Part shown: in pieces, positions 54,774-62,681 of the stretch
Layout of the letters: each line of letters opens with the position of its first letter
How positions within the stretch are numbered: the first letter of the stretch is position 1
Source of the DNA: Bacilli bacterium
GTDB taxonomy: Bacteria; Bacillota_I; Bacilli_A; RF39; UBA660
Direction of reading: 5' to 3'
NCBI GenBank assembly: GCA_017544525.1
Contig: JAFYEA010000018.1
Location: forward strand, 124,001-188,000
Length of the DNA: 64,000 bases
Translations under genes and position numbers: made by a program
The notes under the pieces: model-generated
The model's input: only the letters and a program-made list of their open reading frames with translations
What the model was told of the DNA's origin: nothing
Database searches by the model: none

Positions 54774-56096
54774 TTACCACATATTAGTTAAATTACCATC
54801 AATTTTATAATATTTATCCATTAATACAACATGAGGGAATGTCTTTTGTAATTCTGACTTTTTAATCTTAGTAATTATTACTCCAATTTCATCATACCAT
54901 AATGCTTGTGCAACATAGTAATAATTATTATCTTTTCCAACAATAATTCCAATATGTCCACCAGCAGCTTCACTATGTAATAAATCTCCTACTTTTATTT
55001 CATCAGAAATAGATATTTCTTTTGTAAGTTTCTTTACTTCACCAAAATCAGTTAAATCTTCTTTATCAGACCATCCAGCTCCGACATCTTTTACATCAAA
55101 ACCTCCATTTAGTAAAGCCCATGATACAAACCCACTACAATCAAGTCCATTATCTATATTTCTATGTGCTGGATAACTATAAATACTACATCCCCATGGT
55201 CCTTTATTATTTGTTGTTGTTGATCCAGTTAAATTATTATATCTAGATGAATCTAAATAGAATCCAACATGATAATATCTTCCTTCACCATCTACTTTAT
55301 TTGTTGTTTGTCTACCATTTTCATAAAAATAATTTATTCTATATGGGAAATCTAATGTTAAAAATCTTGCTGCTTCAACAACTCCAGCTCTTGTTTGATA
55401 TCCGACATTTTCAATTCTAGATTTTAATATTTTATCAATTAAATCATTTTCTTCCTTAGAATATTTATTACAAGTTAAATATTTTTTATTATAATCATAT
55501 CCTTCAGATGGTCTTTTTGTAATAATTGATGTTACAATTACTTTGGTTTCATACGATATATCTTTATATTTTAATTTTAATTGAGTTTCGCCATCTTTTA
55601 GACCGACAATAATACCATTATTATTAAAAGATATAATATCTTTATCATAATCAATTATTTTTATTTTATTACCATTTCCAATTAGATAATTATAATAATT
55701 ATATTTATCTCCTTGAGCAATATATAAAGTATTAATGTTTTTAATATCAAAATAAATATCTTTTTTCGAATTATATATTATTTTACTATTGTTTTTAATG
55801 TATAAAATACTTTTTTCAACATAATCTAAAATACATTCATTATTATTAGATTTAGTCCAATTATCATTATCATTTGGTATTTTATTATCTAAAATACAAT
55901 ATAATTCTTTATCATCACCATATAGATGAACTGTTAGTTTATTGTTGTTGTATTCAATATATTCTACAACATTTTTTTTAAATACTAAGAAATAAAATTT
56001 TACTATTATATAAATAATTACAAATAGTATAAATAATAATTTAAATGTATTAAATATAATTCTTATTTTTCTTTTTAATCTTCTTCTTTTAGCCAT
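54774..56096 (-). CDS. NlpC/P60-type wall peptidase with Big-2-like domain, copy 1
   Basis: A 440-residue membrane-anchored protein: basic start (AKRRRLKRKIR), one transmembrane helix at residues 17-39, a beta-rich middle ending in a Big-2-like domain (about 150-205, GIIVGLKDGETQLKLKY), then a cysteine-peptidase-like domain. The catalytic candidates are GLDCSGFVSWALLNGG (Cys near 320) and GDLLHSEAAGGHIGIIVG (His near 378). A conserved leading block YQTRAGVVEAARFLTLDFPY lies before them. It ends DGNLTNMW, as do the two upstream paralogues. ATG 56096 follows GGTGATAT within the end of copy 2. The protein probably cuts or binds peptidoglycan outside the membrane. Confidence 0.8.
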   Translation of the reverse strand: MAKRRRLKRKIRIIFNTFKLLFILFVIIYIIVKFYFLVFKKNVVEYIEYNNNKLTVHLYGDDKELYCILDNKIPNDNDNWTKSNNNECILDYVEKSILYIKNNSKIIYNSKKDIYFDIKNINTLYIAQGDKYNYYNYLIGNGNKIKIIDYDKDIISFNNNGIIVGLKDGETQLKLKYKDISYETKVIVTSIITKRPSEGYDYNKKYLTCNKYSKEENDLIDKILKSRIENVGYQTRAGVVEAARFLTLDFPYRINYFYENGRQTTNKVDGEGRYYHVGFYLDSSRYNNLTGSTTTNNKGPWGCSIYSYPAHRNIDNGLDCSGFVSWALLNGGFDVKDVGAGWSDKEDLTDFGEVKKLTKEISISDEIKVGDLLHSEAAGGHIGIIVGKDNNYYYVAQALWYDEIGVIITKIKKSELQKTFPHVVLMDKYYKIDGNLTNMW

Positions 56097-56101
56097 ATAT
56101 A

Positions 56102-57445
56102 TCACCACATATTAGTTAAATTACCATCATTTTTATAATATTTATCCATTAATACAACATGAGGAAAATGATTTTTAAGCTTTGATTTTTTAATTTTGGT
56201 AATTACAACTCCTTTTTCTCCATACCACAGTGCCTGAGCAACATAATAATTATTTTTATCTATACCAACGATTATACCAATATGTCCCCCGGCTCTTTCA
56301 GAATGGAGTAGATCTCCAACTTTTATCTTGTTAGAAGTAGATAGGGAAGTGGTGATCTTTTTAACATCACCATAATCAGTTAAATCTCTTTTATTAGACC
56401 AACCAGCACCGACATCTTTTACATTGAAACCTCCATTTAATAGAGCCCATGATACAAATCCACTACAATCAAGACCATTATCCATTTTTCTATGAGCAGG
56501 TTTTGAATAAAGAGAGCATCCCCAAGTCTTAGGACCGGTTCTTGACCCAGTAATATTTTTATATCTACTACTATGAAGATAAAAACCGACATGATAATAT
56601 CTTCCTTCACCATCAACATTGTTAGTTGTTTGTCTACCATTTTCATAAAAATAATTTATTCTATATGGAAAATCAAGTGTTAGAAATCTTGCTGCTTCTA
56701 CAACTCCCGCTCTTGTTTTATATCCAACACTTTCAATTCTACTTTTTAATATTTCATCTATTAAGTCATTATCACTTCTACTATATTTATTACATCCTAA
56801 ATTTTTTTTCTTATAATCAAAACCTTTAGTAGGCCTATTTGTTATTAAATTTGTAACATGTACATCAATATATTCATCTTTATCACCAATTGTTGCATGA
56901 ATTTTAGTTATACCATTTTTAATTCCAGTAATTATACCTTTATCTGATACAGTAGCTATTTTATCATTTTCGCTATAATACTTTAATGTATCATTAATAT
57001 CACCAACATATTCATAATTTGCAACTATTGTATATTTTCCTTTTATAGCTAAATATACTTTTCTTTCATTATTTATTTTTAATGTTATCACTTTACTTAT
57101 ATAATTTATATAATTATCTTTTAAAACAATATTACTAACTTTATTATTCTGTTTTGGTGATAGACTATTAAATAACAAATACAAAACTAATAATATTACA
57201 ATTATTATAATAAGAATATACTTATAATATGATTTTTTAGAATCATACTTTTTGCTTGTTTTTTTATCTTCTATATTTTCTATTTTCTTTTTTGTAGATT
57301 GTGATTTAGAGCTTACTTTTTTAACGTTAGATTTTTTATTTTGTGTTGTTTTTTTCTTATTAGTAGATTTCTTTTTAGTAGTACTTTTCTTCTTTTTAAT
57401 ATTTTTCTTCTTTTTTACTACTTTTCTTTTCTTTTTCTTTGCCAT
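56102..57445 (-). CDS. NlpC/P60-type wall peptidase with Big-2-like domain, copy 2
   Basis: A 447-residue paralogue of the flanking genes. It is marked by a lysine-rich cytoplasmic tail of about 70 residues (repeated KKK, TTKKKSTNKKK-like units), then a transmembrane helix near residues 73-93 and a short linker. The Big-2-like domain contains YYSENDKIATVSDKGIITG. The catalytic domain keeps GLDCSGFVSWALLNGG and LLHSERAGGHIGIIVG and ends NDGNLTNMW. Its catalytic domain is much closer to copy 1 than to copy 3, implying a recent duplication. Five bases separate its stop from the start of copy 1. The Lys tail may contact nucleic acid or membrane phosphates; that is a guess. Confidence 0.8.
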   Translation of the reverse strand: MAKKKKRKVVKKKKNIKKKKSTTKKKSTNKKKTTQNKKSNVKKVSSKSQSTKKKIENIEDKKTSKKYDSKKSYYKYILIIIIVILLVLYLLFNSLSPKQNNKVSNIVLKDNYINYISKVITLKINNERKVYLAIKGKYTIVANYEYVGDINDTLKYYSENDKIATVSDKGIITGIKNGITKIHATIGDKDEYIDVHVTNLITNRPTKGFDYKKKNLGCNKYSRSDNDLIDEILKSRIESVGYKTRAGVVEAARFLTLDFPYRINYFYENGRQTTNNVDGEGRYYHVGFYLHSSRYKNITGSRTGPKTWGCSLYSKPAHRKMDNGLDCSGFVSWALLNGGFNVKDVGAGWSNKRDLTDYGDVKKITTSLSTSNKIKVGDLLHSERAGGHIGIIVGIDKNNYYVAQALWYGEKGVVITKIKKSKLKNHFPHVVLMDKYYKNDGNLTNMW

Positions 57446-57458
57446 AAATCCCCCTTAA

Positions 57459-58835
57459 TTAATACCACATTTTTGTTAATTTGCCATCTTTTTTGTAATA
57501 ATCGTCCATTAACATAACATAATAATATCTTTTAAACAAATTCTTTTTAGAGTAGGGAATAATAACAACTGCTACATTAGGCGGGGTCCATAAACTTTCT
57601 GCTACATAGTAATAATTATCATCTTCACCAACAATGATAGCAATATGCCCACCATTTACACCTCCAGAACTCAATAAATCCCCAACTTTTACTTTACCTG
57701 ATTTAACTACATTAGCATTGAATTTTATTCTTTTTCCATAATCAGTTAAATCTTTATGAGATGCTAAACCGGCTCCAATATCTCCAACATCGAAACCACC
57801 TTGTAACATAACCCATGATACAAAACCACTACAATCAAGACCGTTAGGCCTATATCCATGCGAAGGTCTACTATATAAACTGCACCCCCACGTCTTAGGA
57901 CCAGCAGATCTTTTTTTAATTCCTTTATATCTACTTTCATCTAAATATAAACCAACATGATAATATCTTCCTTCACCATCAACACCATTTGTTGATCCTC
58001 TTCCATTTTCACTAAAATATCTGATTTTATATGGAAATTCTAATGCTAAAAATCTTGCTGCTTCAACAGTAGCAGCTCTAGTTTTATATCCAACATCATT
58101 AATTCTGTCTTTTAATATTTCATCTAACAAATCATTATCTGCTTTTGAGTGCTTCCCACAAGATAGATATGGTTTTTTATTATTATATTTTTTCGGTCTA
58201 ACAGTAATCAAATTGGTAACTATTACTTCAACACCTTTTTTTACATCTCCAACTTTAGCATATATTGTTGTATTACCTTTTTTTATTCCTTTAACATTTC
58301 CATTAGAATCTACTGTTGCTATTTTATCATTTTCACTATACCATTCAACTTTGTCATCAATATATTCTAAATCTCCAATATAATCATATCTTACGCTCAA
58401 AGAATATTTTCCTTTAATAGCAAGATATATCTTTTCTTTACTAACACTAACAGTTGTTACTCTTGAAAATTTATTTAAATCACTAACATTAAATATTTTA
58501 TCATCTTCGTTTTTTAAAAATGCATAATACTTGTTTTTATCCATTTTAAAACTAAATTCATTATTTTCTACTTTTTTCCAATTAGAATCGTATTTTAATG
58601 GTAAGTCATTATCATTTTTGTATAAATAATATATATTACTATTAGAACTATCTTCAGAATCTACTTTAACTGTTAAAATATTATCATCATTTATAGATAT
58701 ATCTTTAACAATAGGAGTAGGTGCTTCAGTTTCAATAAAAGATATTTGTTTGTTTTTAAAATCACATAAAAATATAGTAATAAAGATTACTAAAATAGTT
58801 GAAAAAACAATTATCTTCATTATATTATTTCTCAT
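57459..58835 (-). CDS. NlpC/P60-type wall peptidase with Big-2-like domain, copy 3
   Basis: A paralogue of about 458 residues, the first gene of the three. It has an N-terminal transmembrane segment (IIVFSTILVIFITIFLCDF), a longer extracellular linker, a Big-2-like domain with WYSENDKIATVDSNG, and the peptidase domain with GLDCSGFVSWVMLQGG and GDLLSSGGVNGGHIAIIVG. The end DGKLTKMW matches the family. The start is uncertain: ATG 58835 abuts a TATAAT box, ATG 58820 lies 15 bases further in, and neither has a ribosome site; a TTG at 58871 is unlikely. Copies 2 and 1 follow on the same strand, 13 and 5 bases apart. Confidence 0.78.
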   Translation of the reverse strand: MRNNIMKIIVFSTILVIFITIFLCDFKNKQISFIETEAPTPIVKDISINDDNILTVKVDSEDSSNSNIYYLYKNDNDLPLKYDSNWKKVENNEFSFKMDKNKYYAFLKNEDDKIFNVSDLNKFSRVTTVSVSKEKIYLAIKGKYSLSVRYDYIGDLEYIDDKVEWYSENDKIATVDSNGNVKGIKKGNTTIYAKVGDVKKGVEVIVTNLITVRPKKYNNKKPYLSCGKHSKADNDLLDEILKDRINDVGYKTRAATVEAARFLALEFPYKIRYFSENGRGSTNGVDGEGRYYHVGLYLDESRYKGIKKRSAGPKTWGCSLYSRPSHGYRPNGLDCSGFVSWVMLQGGFDVGDIGAGLASHKDLTDYGKRIKFNANVVKSGKVKVGDLLSSGGVNGGHIAIIVGEDDNYYYVAESLWTPPNVAVVIIPYSKKNLFKRYYYVMLMDDYYKKDGKLTKMWY

Positions 58836-58875
58836 ATTATATATTTTATCATTTATATAAATTATTCTCAAGAAA

Positions 58876-58906
58876 AAAGATATTCATAATAATCTTGAAT
58901 ATCTCT
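58876..58906 (-). terminator. Terminator after the repeat microprotein gene
   Basis: AGATATTCA / TGAATATCT stem at 58878-58904; on the minus strand it is followed by six T residues. Confidence 0.8.
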
Positions 58907-58914
58907 TTCTATAA

Positions 58915-59019
58915 TTAACGACATCTTGAATTTGATGTACTACTTTTTGCATTAGATCTAGCTCTTGAATTAGATCTAGCTTTAGCATTACTTCTAGCAT
59001 TGCTTTTAGCTTTTGCCAT
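58915..59019 (-). CDS. 34-residue basic repeat microprotein
   Basis: A short complete gene with a strong ribosome site (GGTGGTGATTTATA before ATG 59019) and a good terminator. The product is made almost only of Ala, Lys, Arg, Ser and Asn in a drifting RSNA/KSNA repeat: AKAKSNARSNAKARSNSRAR, then a Ser/Thr-rich end with one Cys (SRCR). It has no hydrophobic segment. The charge pattern suggests binding to nucleic acid or to anionic wall or membrane polymers. It is encoded just upstream of the P60 cluster on the same strand, but its terminator separates it. I know no family for it. Confidence 0.62.
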   Translation of the reverse strand: MAKAKSNARSNAKARSNSRARSNAKSSTSNSRCR

Positions 59020-59141
59020 TATAAATCACCACCCACTATTATTATGGTTATTCTATAATTTATAATGTATTAATTAAATGGAAATAATTGGGACATATTG
59101 AAATATTTATAATGTAATTATATAATTGAGTTGGTGAAATT

Positions 59142-59714
59142 ATGAAAGAGATAGAAATATTGGTACAATTATATGACAATATAGAAAAATGTAAAAACAG
59201 TTTAAATAGTAAATACGTATATGAAGGGACAAACATGACTATAGATGAATATTATTATGATCCTCTAAGAAATAATCTTAAACCAAACAAATATAATCAA
59301 ATAGATGAATGCTTAAGATTACGTCATAAAGAAGATTCATGTTATATTACCTATAAAGTGGACAAATTTGAAGGAAAAAAATGGTTATATTCAGATGAAT
59401 ATGAGACAAAAGTTGAAGATATTACCCAATTACATAAAATATTTGATTTATTAGGATTAAAACAATTATTAATTATTAAAAACAAAAAAAGCAATTATAA
59501 ATCTGACAAATATGAAATAACAATTGAAGAAGTAGAAGATTTAGGCAATTTTATGGAAGTTGAATATTGTACAACTGAAGAAGTAGATGTTAAAAAAATT
59601 AAAAAAGATATTGATATTTTTATTAAAGAATTAGGTTTTAATGTTTCAGAAGAATTAAATATTGGAAAACCAGAAATGATGTTAAAAGAAAAAAATATAA
59701 AGATTACTGATTAG
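59142..59714 (+). CDS. CYTH domain protein (class IV adenylate cyclase/ThTPase-like)
   Basis: A 190-residue protein of the CYTH/triphosphate tunnel metalloenzyme fold. Its N-terminus EIEILVQL is a shortened form of the ExExK signature. It is followed by DEYYYDP, the basic strand ECLRLRHKED, YITYKVDKFEG, and the paired acidic strands YEITIEEVEDLGNFMEVEY near residue 125. Such enzymes hydrolyse inorganic or organic triphosphates or form cyclic AMP; the lack of the full ExExK lysine (ILV instead of a charged residue) makes activity uncertain. ATG 59142 follows TTGGTGAAATT. It is a single-gene unit ending in a terminator. Confidence 0.8.
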   Translation: MKEIEILVQLYDNIEKCKNSLNSKYVYEGTNMTIDEYYYDPLRNNLKPNKYNQIDECLRLRHKEDSCYITYKVDKFEGKKWLYSDEYETKVEDITQLHKIFDLLGLKQLLIIKNKKSNYKSDKYEITIEEVEDLGNFMEVEYCTTEEVDVKKIKKDIDIFIKELGFNVSEELNIGKPEMMLKEKNIKITD

Positions 59715-59727
59715 TAGTCTTTTTTAT
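59700..59727 (+). terminator. Terminator after the CYTH gene
   Basis: AAGATTACT / AGTAGTCTT (one G-T pair) with GATT loop, spanning the stop, followed by a T run. Confidence 0.7.
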
Positions 59728-59738
59728 TTAAATAAATA

Positions 59739-59744
59739 TATACT
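59739..59744 (+). promoter_or_regulatory. -10 box directly before the ZIP transporter start codon
   Basis: TATACT ends five bases before ATG 59750 and no Shine-Dalgarno sequence is present, consistent with a leaderless transcript. Confidence 0.4.
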
Positions 59745-59749
59745 TTATT

Positions 59750-60484
59750 ATGAATCCATATATATGTCTTACGTTATCTTTATTAGCAGGTCTATCTACT
59801 TTACTTGGATGTATCTTTATATTTATAAAAGTAAAGAAAGTAGGGGAGTACATTGTTTTTTCATTATCAATTTCAATGACTATAATGATTTTAATATCAC
59901 TAATAGACTTAATACCAACTTCATTACCAGTTATAATTAATAAATATAATTATTTAGGTATAATTATTTCTTTATTAATATTCATACTAGGTTATTTATC
60001 TATATATATGATTAATAAAAAACTTAATTATAAAGATTCTAATTTAAAAAGAATTGGTATTTTAAGTATGATATCTTTAATTATTCATAATATTCCAGAA
60101 GGAATAGCAGTTTTTATGAGTTCATATACAAATATATCATTGGGAGTTAAATTATTTTTAGCAATAGTATTACATAACATACCTGAAGGTATAGCTATAT
60201 CCGTACCACTTTATTATGGCGGAGAAAGTAGGGGACAAGTAATAAAAAAAACACTTATATCAGGATTAAGTGAACCAATAGGTGCCCTATTTTCTTTTTT
60301 ATTTATAAAAGAGAGGATAAGTCAATTATTTTTAGCATTTATATTATTATTTGTAGCTGGATTAATGATAAGCCTATCTATTAATGATATATATAAAGAA
60401 ATTAAAAATTATAATAAAAATAAATATATATTATATGGAATAACAACAGGTATTATAATCTCAATACTACTCTTTTTACTCTAA
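59750..60484 (+). CDS. ZIP family divalent metal transporter
   Basis: A 244-residue ZIP-type transporter with eight hydrophobic segments that moves zinc, iron or related ions into the cytoplasm. The two metal-binding helices carry LIIHNIPEGIAVFMSS (helix 4) and IVLHNIPEGIAISVPLYYGG (helix 5), the exact His-Asn-x-Pro-Glu-Gly motif of the ZupT/GufA group. The helix 2 segment SLIDLIPTSLP supplies another conserved Pro. It is short, without a His-rich loop. No ribosome site is visible, as noted for the -10 box. It may meet zinc needs in place of an ABC transporter for the ligand-poor ZnuA-like lipoprotein. Confidence 0.9.
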   Translation: MNPYICLTLSLLAGLSTLLGCIFIFIKVKKVGEYIVFSLSISMTIMILISLIDLIPTSLPVIINKYNYLGIIISLLIFILGYLSIYMINKKLNYKDSNLKRIGILSMISLIIHNIPEGIAVFMSSYTNISLGVKLFLAIVLHNIPEGIAISVPLYYGGESRGQVIKKTLISGLSEPIGALFSFLFIKERISQLFLAFILLFVAGLMISLSINDIYKEIKNYNKNKYILYGITTGIIISILLFLL

Positions 60485-60528
60485 AAGTAGGGGAGTATTA
60501 ATACTACATAAAATAATCATTTTTCTAT

Positions 60529-60576
60529 TTGGAATCGAGATATAAAAAGATGAATAGTTATTCAACTCAATTCCAA
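60529..60576. repeat. TTGGAAT stem-loop, copy 1
   Basis: TTGGAAT (60529-60535) pairs with ATTCCAA (60570-60576), extended inside by GAG/CTC; an inner hairpin GAATA-GT-TATTC sits within. The same outer arms recur at 60654-60703. Confidence 0.65.
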
Positions 60577-60653
60577 TTTCAAAAATGCAATTTATTAAAA
60601 TAGAACAAAAAACAATACAAAATATAATGAATATATAATATATAAATAATTAA

Positions 60654-60703
60654 TTGGAATCGAAAGTATAGAAGATGTATAAAATTATCTATCTCGGTTC
60701 CAA
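60654..60703. repeat. TTGGAATCG stem-loop, copy 2
   Basis: TTGGAATCG (60654-60662) pairs with CGGTTCCAA (60695-60703). Length and arm sequence match copy 1, while the loop sequence differs, with an AGAAGAT/AAAGATG-like shared patch. Confidence 0.65.
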
Positions 60704-60837
60704 TCAAAATATATAATATATATATAATGTATTATATTATAAATCAAAATTCATTATAAATTTTAAAATCTATAACAATTATAATTTATTCTTTTATAAT
60801 GCAAAAGAGAAATATAAATTTTGTTTTTTAAAATAAA

Positions 60838-60868
60838 AAAGATTACTATTAATAAATAATAATCTTAA
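60838..60868. terminator. Probable terminator for the XRE gene (minus strand)
   Basis: AAGATTA / TAATCTT with an AT-rich loop. The minus-strand T run is long; a shorter T run follows on the plus strand. Confidence 0.5.
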
Positions 60869-60925
60869 TTTTTATATACAAGTTAACATAACATATATTA
60901 TTGGAAGTTGCCCTAAGACTGCTTT

Positions 60926-61693
60926 TTATACTTTTCTAGATTGAATTTCAGCCATACGATTTAAAACTTCAGAAGCATTTTCTTTAGTAATCTCTGTATA
61001 ACCTAATTCTTTTAACGCTTGAACTTTAAAAGTATTTAGTTGTTGAGTACGACTTAATTTTTCTTCCTTGTCATTTTCAATTTCTTGTTCAAATCTATTA
61101 TGTGATTCAACCAATTTAGATTTAGAAGCGCCACCATTGTTGTATAAATTAAACGCTGTAAATACAATACTTTCTAATATAAATTGTTTAGTCTCATTAA
61201 ATTTAAATTCTTTAGGATTAGTAAATCCACATTTCTTTGATAAATATGCAAATATATATTTAATTTCTTGTACATTATCTAATGATTGTAGTACATGATA
61301 TAAATATAAGAAAATCCAATAAGTTTCTTTTGTTTTTTCTTCAGTAAATTTTTCTTTAATTAAGAATACAAGATCATTTAATAATTCTTGTTCTTCACGA
61401 GTTAAATTCTTATAATTAAATTGTTGAGAATTCATATCTCTCACGTTTTGATTTAATCTTGCTTCAACATTTTCTAAATATTCACTTGTAATTTTAATAT
61501 TCTTTATTACCTTATCACTACCCTCTTCAATATCAAGTAGTTTTAATAATAAAATTCTTTTTTCCTGAGGCCATTTACTTAATGAATCTAATTCTAAATA
61601 ATTATAAATCATTTGTCTTGATACACCTAAGTATTTAGCTAATTTTACTTTTGATATTCCTATTTCACTTAATAGTTTGTTTAATTCTTCCAT
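60926..61693 (-). CDS. XRE-family helix-turn-helix regulator
   Basis: A 255-residue protein with an N-terminal helix-turn-helix (ISKVKLAKYLGVSRQMIYNYLE, residues 13-34), here in the form seen in XRE/Cro-like regulators that bind short palindromes. The remaining 200 residues are helical and charged, with no recognised sensor domain; FLYLYHVLQSLDNVQEIKY in the middle may form a dimer core. ATG 61693 follows GGAGAAGATAAAAC. The promoter holds a perfect palindrome, so autoregulation is likely. The gene-free region downstream contains two stem-loops of unknown purpose. Confidence 0.8.
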   Translation of the reverse strand: MEELNKLLSEIGISKVKLAKYLGVSRQMIYNYLELDSLSKWPQEKRILLLKLLDIEEGSDKVIKNIKITSEYLENVEARLNQNVRDMNSQQFNYKNLTREEQELLNDLVFLIKEKFTEEKTKETYWIFLYLYHVLQSLDNVQEIKYIFAYLSKKCGFTNPKEFKFNETKQFILESIVFTAFNLYNNGGASKSKLVESHNRFEQEIENDKEEKLSRTQQLNTFKVQALKELGYTEITKENASEVLNRMAEIQSRKV

Positions 61694-61714
61694 GTTTTAT
61701 CTTCTCCTCTACTC

Positions 61715-61753
61715 TACAATATAATTGTATAATAGTTTACATAAGGTTGTCAA
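61715..61753 (-). promoter_or_regulatory. Promoter and palindromic operator of the XRE gene
   Basis: On the minus strand TTGACA (61748-61753) is followed after 16 bases by TATACA (61726-61731). The palindrome TACAAT-ATA-ATTGTA (61715-61729) overlaps the -10 box and start region, a position that would block transcription when bound. Confidence 0.65.
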
Positions 61754-61786
61754 TAATTTTAAATAAAAATAGTAACAATTAAGTTG

Positions 61787-62566
61787 CTATTTCAAATTAA
61801 ACATTCCCATTACATTATCGCCAGCATAAGTTGTTGGTAGTTTTCCATCCCATTTTTCAATCATTTGTTTTTCTATTAATTCCTTTGTTAATGATTGCTT
61901 CATAAGGTCATTTGCTTTCTTAGTTGCTTCTGCTTCTATTACTTTTGCTTCTGCTTCAAGTTTTGCTTTTTGAAGTTTTTGTTCTGCTACTTGTTTTTCT
62001 TCAATTGCTTTTGTATATTCTGCACTAAAATTAAAATCTGTTAAATTAAAATCTTCAACAATAATTCCGTATTTTTCTACTTTGCTTTGAAGTGCTTCTA
62101 AACATTTTTTTGAAACTTCACTACGTTTTGTAGTTATTTCTTCAGCGTTATATTGAGCAATAGCACTCTTAATGCTTTCTTGAATAGCAGGTGTTAAAAC
62201 TGTTTGCTCATATGTATTACCTACTGTTCTATATAAATTACTTGCTTTTTGACTATCAACTCTATAATTTACCGCTATTGTAGAATCAATTAATTGCATA
62301 TCTTTAGTAGAACTTTCAGTAGGAATTTCTACTTTTTGAACTTTAATATTTACTTTTTTTATTTCTTCAATATAAGGAATTTTTAAATTCAATCCTTCAT
62401 TTAAACTTGAATCAACGATTTTACCAAATCTTACTTTTAATCCAACTTCTCCAGATTCAATTGTTTGAAAACTACTTAATATTGTAACAAAAATAAATAA
62501 TATTATTGCTCCATATATAAAAACCTTTTTTGGATTAGTACCATAAACATCTCTAAATTTTTTCAT
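61787..62566 (-). CDS. SPFH/Band-7 (prohibitin-like) membrane protein
   Basis: A 259-residue protein with an N-terminal transmembrane helix (residues 15-35) and a prohibitin-type SPFH domain: ESGEVGLKVRFGKIV, GLNLKIPYIEEIKKV, and IDSTIAVNYRV. It is followed by a helical region rich in Ala, Glu and Lys (AEQKLQKAKLEAEAKVIEAE) that forms the family coiled coil. Such proteins assemble into large membrane rings around proteases or domains. The C-terminus is short (YAGDNVMGMFNLK). ATG 62566 follows AAGAAGGAAAAA. No FtsH gene is adjacent. It is read on the minus strand, separate from the XRE gene. Confidence 0.9.
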   Translation of the reverse strand: MKKFRDVYGTNPKKVFIYGAIILFIFVTILSSFQTIESGEVGLKVRFGKIVDSSLNEGLNLKIPYIEEIKKVNIKVQKVEIPTESSTKDMQLIDSTIAVNYRVDSQKASNLYRTVGNTYEQTVLTPAIQESIKSAIAQYNAEEITTKRSEVSKKCLEALQSKVEKYGIIVEDFNLTDFNFSAEYTKAIEEKQVAEQKLQKAKLEAEAKVIEAEATKKANDLMKQSLTKELIEKQMIEKWDGKLPTTYAGDNVMGMFNLK

Positions 62567-62681
62567 TTTTTCCTTCTTTCTTATTAAATATTAATTGTAT
62601 TATAACATAAATCCTATTATATTTAAAGTTATGCTTTACTATTTTATCTATTAAATATAAAATAAGGTTAAGAGGTTTATT

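Larger units (their letters stand above)
60485..60925. other. 441-base gene-free, extremely AT-rich intergenic region
   Basis: No convincing gene or ribosome site. It holds two related stem-loops (separate entries), a terminator-like hairpin near 60838-60868, and long A/T runs. The stretch from 60707 to 60835 shows nothing specific to me. Confidence 0.6.

Noticed and set aside
58836..58871. TTG-started longer form of the third P60 gene
   Set aside because: It would place a TATAAT promoter box inside the coding region and has no ribosome site.
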